Below, in pieces: positions 29,722-29,724 of a DNA stretch of 29,724 nucleotides (positions are counted from its first letter, which is position 1; every line of letters begins with the position of its first letter). The stretch covers positions 1 to 29,724 of the IMG/VR virus record IMGVR_UViG_3300037584_002078; one strand, written 5' to 3'. The position numbers and the translations under genes are program-made. This stretch comes from a virus. Under the pieces are notes generated by a model, which saw only the letters and a program-made list of their open reading frames with translations, ran no database searches and had not been told where the DNA came from.

Positions 29722-29724
29722 GGA

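Noticed and set aside
1-29724. CRISPR array, insertion sequence or prophage boundary
   Set aside because: No regularly spaced repeats, transposase or integrase genes, or terminal inverted repeats were noticed on either strand.

Overview
The window looks like about 30 kb of a tailed double-stranded DNA phage genome (Caudoviricetes). A host in the Bacteroidota is inferred. The helicase carries a BT4734/VirE-N-like domain. One secreted protein ends like a type IX secretion cargo. Start codons lack clear Shine-Dalgarno sequences and sit behind AT-rich leaders. Two late genes are preceded by a TAnnTTTG box, the Bacteroidota -7 promoter element. No integrase, repressor, rRNA, CRISPR array or insertion sequence is visible. 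Composition looks even throughout, with moderate GC, so the window reads as one coherent replicon.

Layout, left to right. (1) 1-159 is the 3' end of a plus-strand gene. (2) 160-464 is non-coding but highly structured. It holds two compact tRNA-like elements (234-288 and 372-442) whose acceptor-like stems show compensatory changes, plus two hairpins presenting the same TGATTAGG loop motif. (3) 465-6006 is a dense array of about 20 small plus-strand genes, mostly of unknown function, often overlapping by 1-8 bp. It includes three membrane microproteins, a zinc-ribbon protein and a Myb/SANT-like protein, and is probably an early host-takeover region. (4) 6114-11889 is the replication and recombination block: ERF single-strand annealing protein, RecE/YqaJ-like exonuclease, a small protein with an SSB-like DVPF tail, a DnaA-domain-IV-like HTH protein, a DUF1599-like protein, a primase-associated/RecA-fold helicase, a T7 endonuclease I-like resolvase and a second PD-(D/E)XK nuclease. 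(5) At 11880-11891 the coding strand switches; the two converging genes share a perfect 12-bp palindrome holding both stop codons.

(6) From the right edge to 11882 everything is on the minus strand, a late operon read right to left. It starts with a structural protein (29104-29721, perhaps 5'-incomplete) and two likely internal virion proteins (27805-29094, 26001-27818). These precede a 3614-residue polyvalent protein (15139-25983) with a zincin HEGFH motif, two ADP-ribosyltransferase-like regions, a GNAT-like region and a long helical C-terminus, a plausible cargo ejected with the DNA. Downstream come a 3-TM-type holin, a 44-residue Cys protein, a signal-peptide-bearing outer-membrane beta-barrel candidate, an XhlA-like one-TM coiled-coil protein, a secreted thioredoxin-fold protein lacking the CxxC, a secreted DSYGDGWNG protein with a T9SS-like C-terminus, and a Met-rich repeat protein.

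The two least conventional parts are the tRNA-like RNA cluster at the left and the set of three exported envelope proteins next to the holin. Function calls rest on motif recognition by eye; no database search was run.
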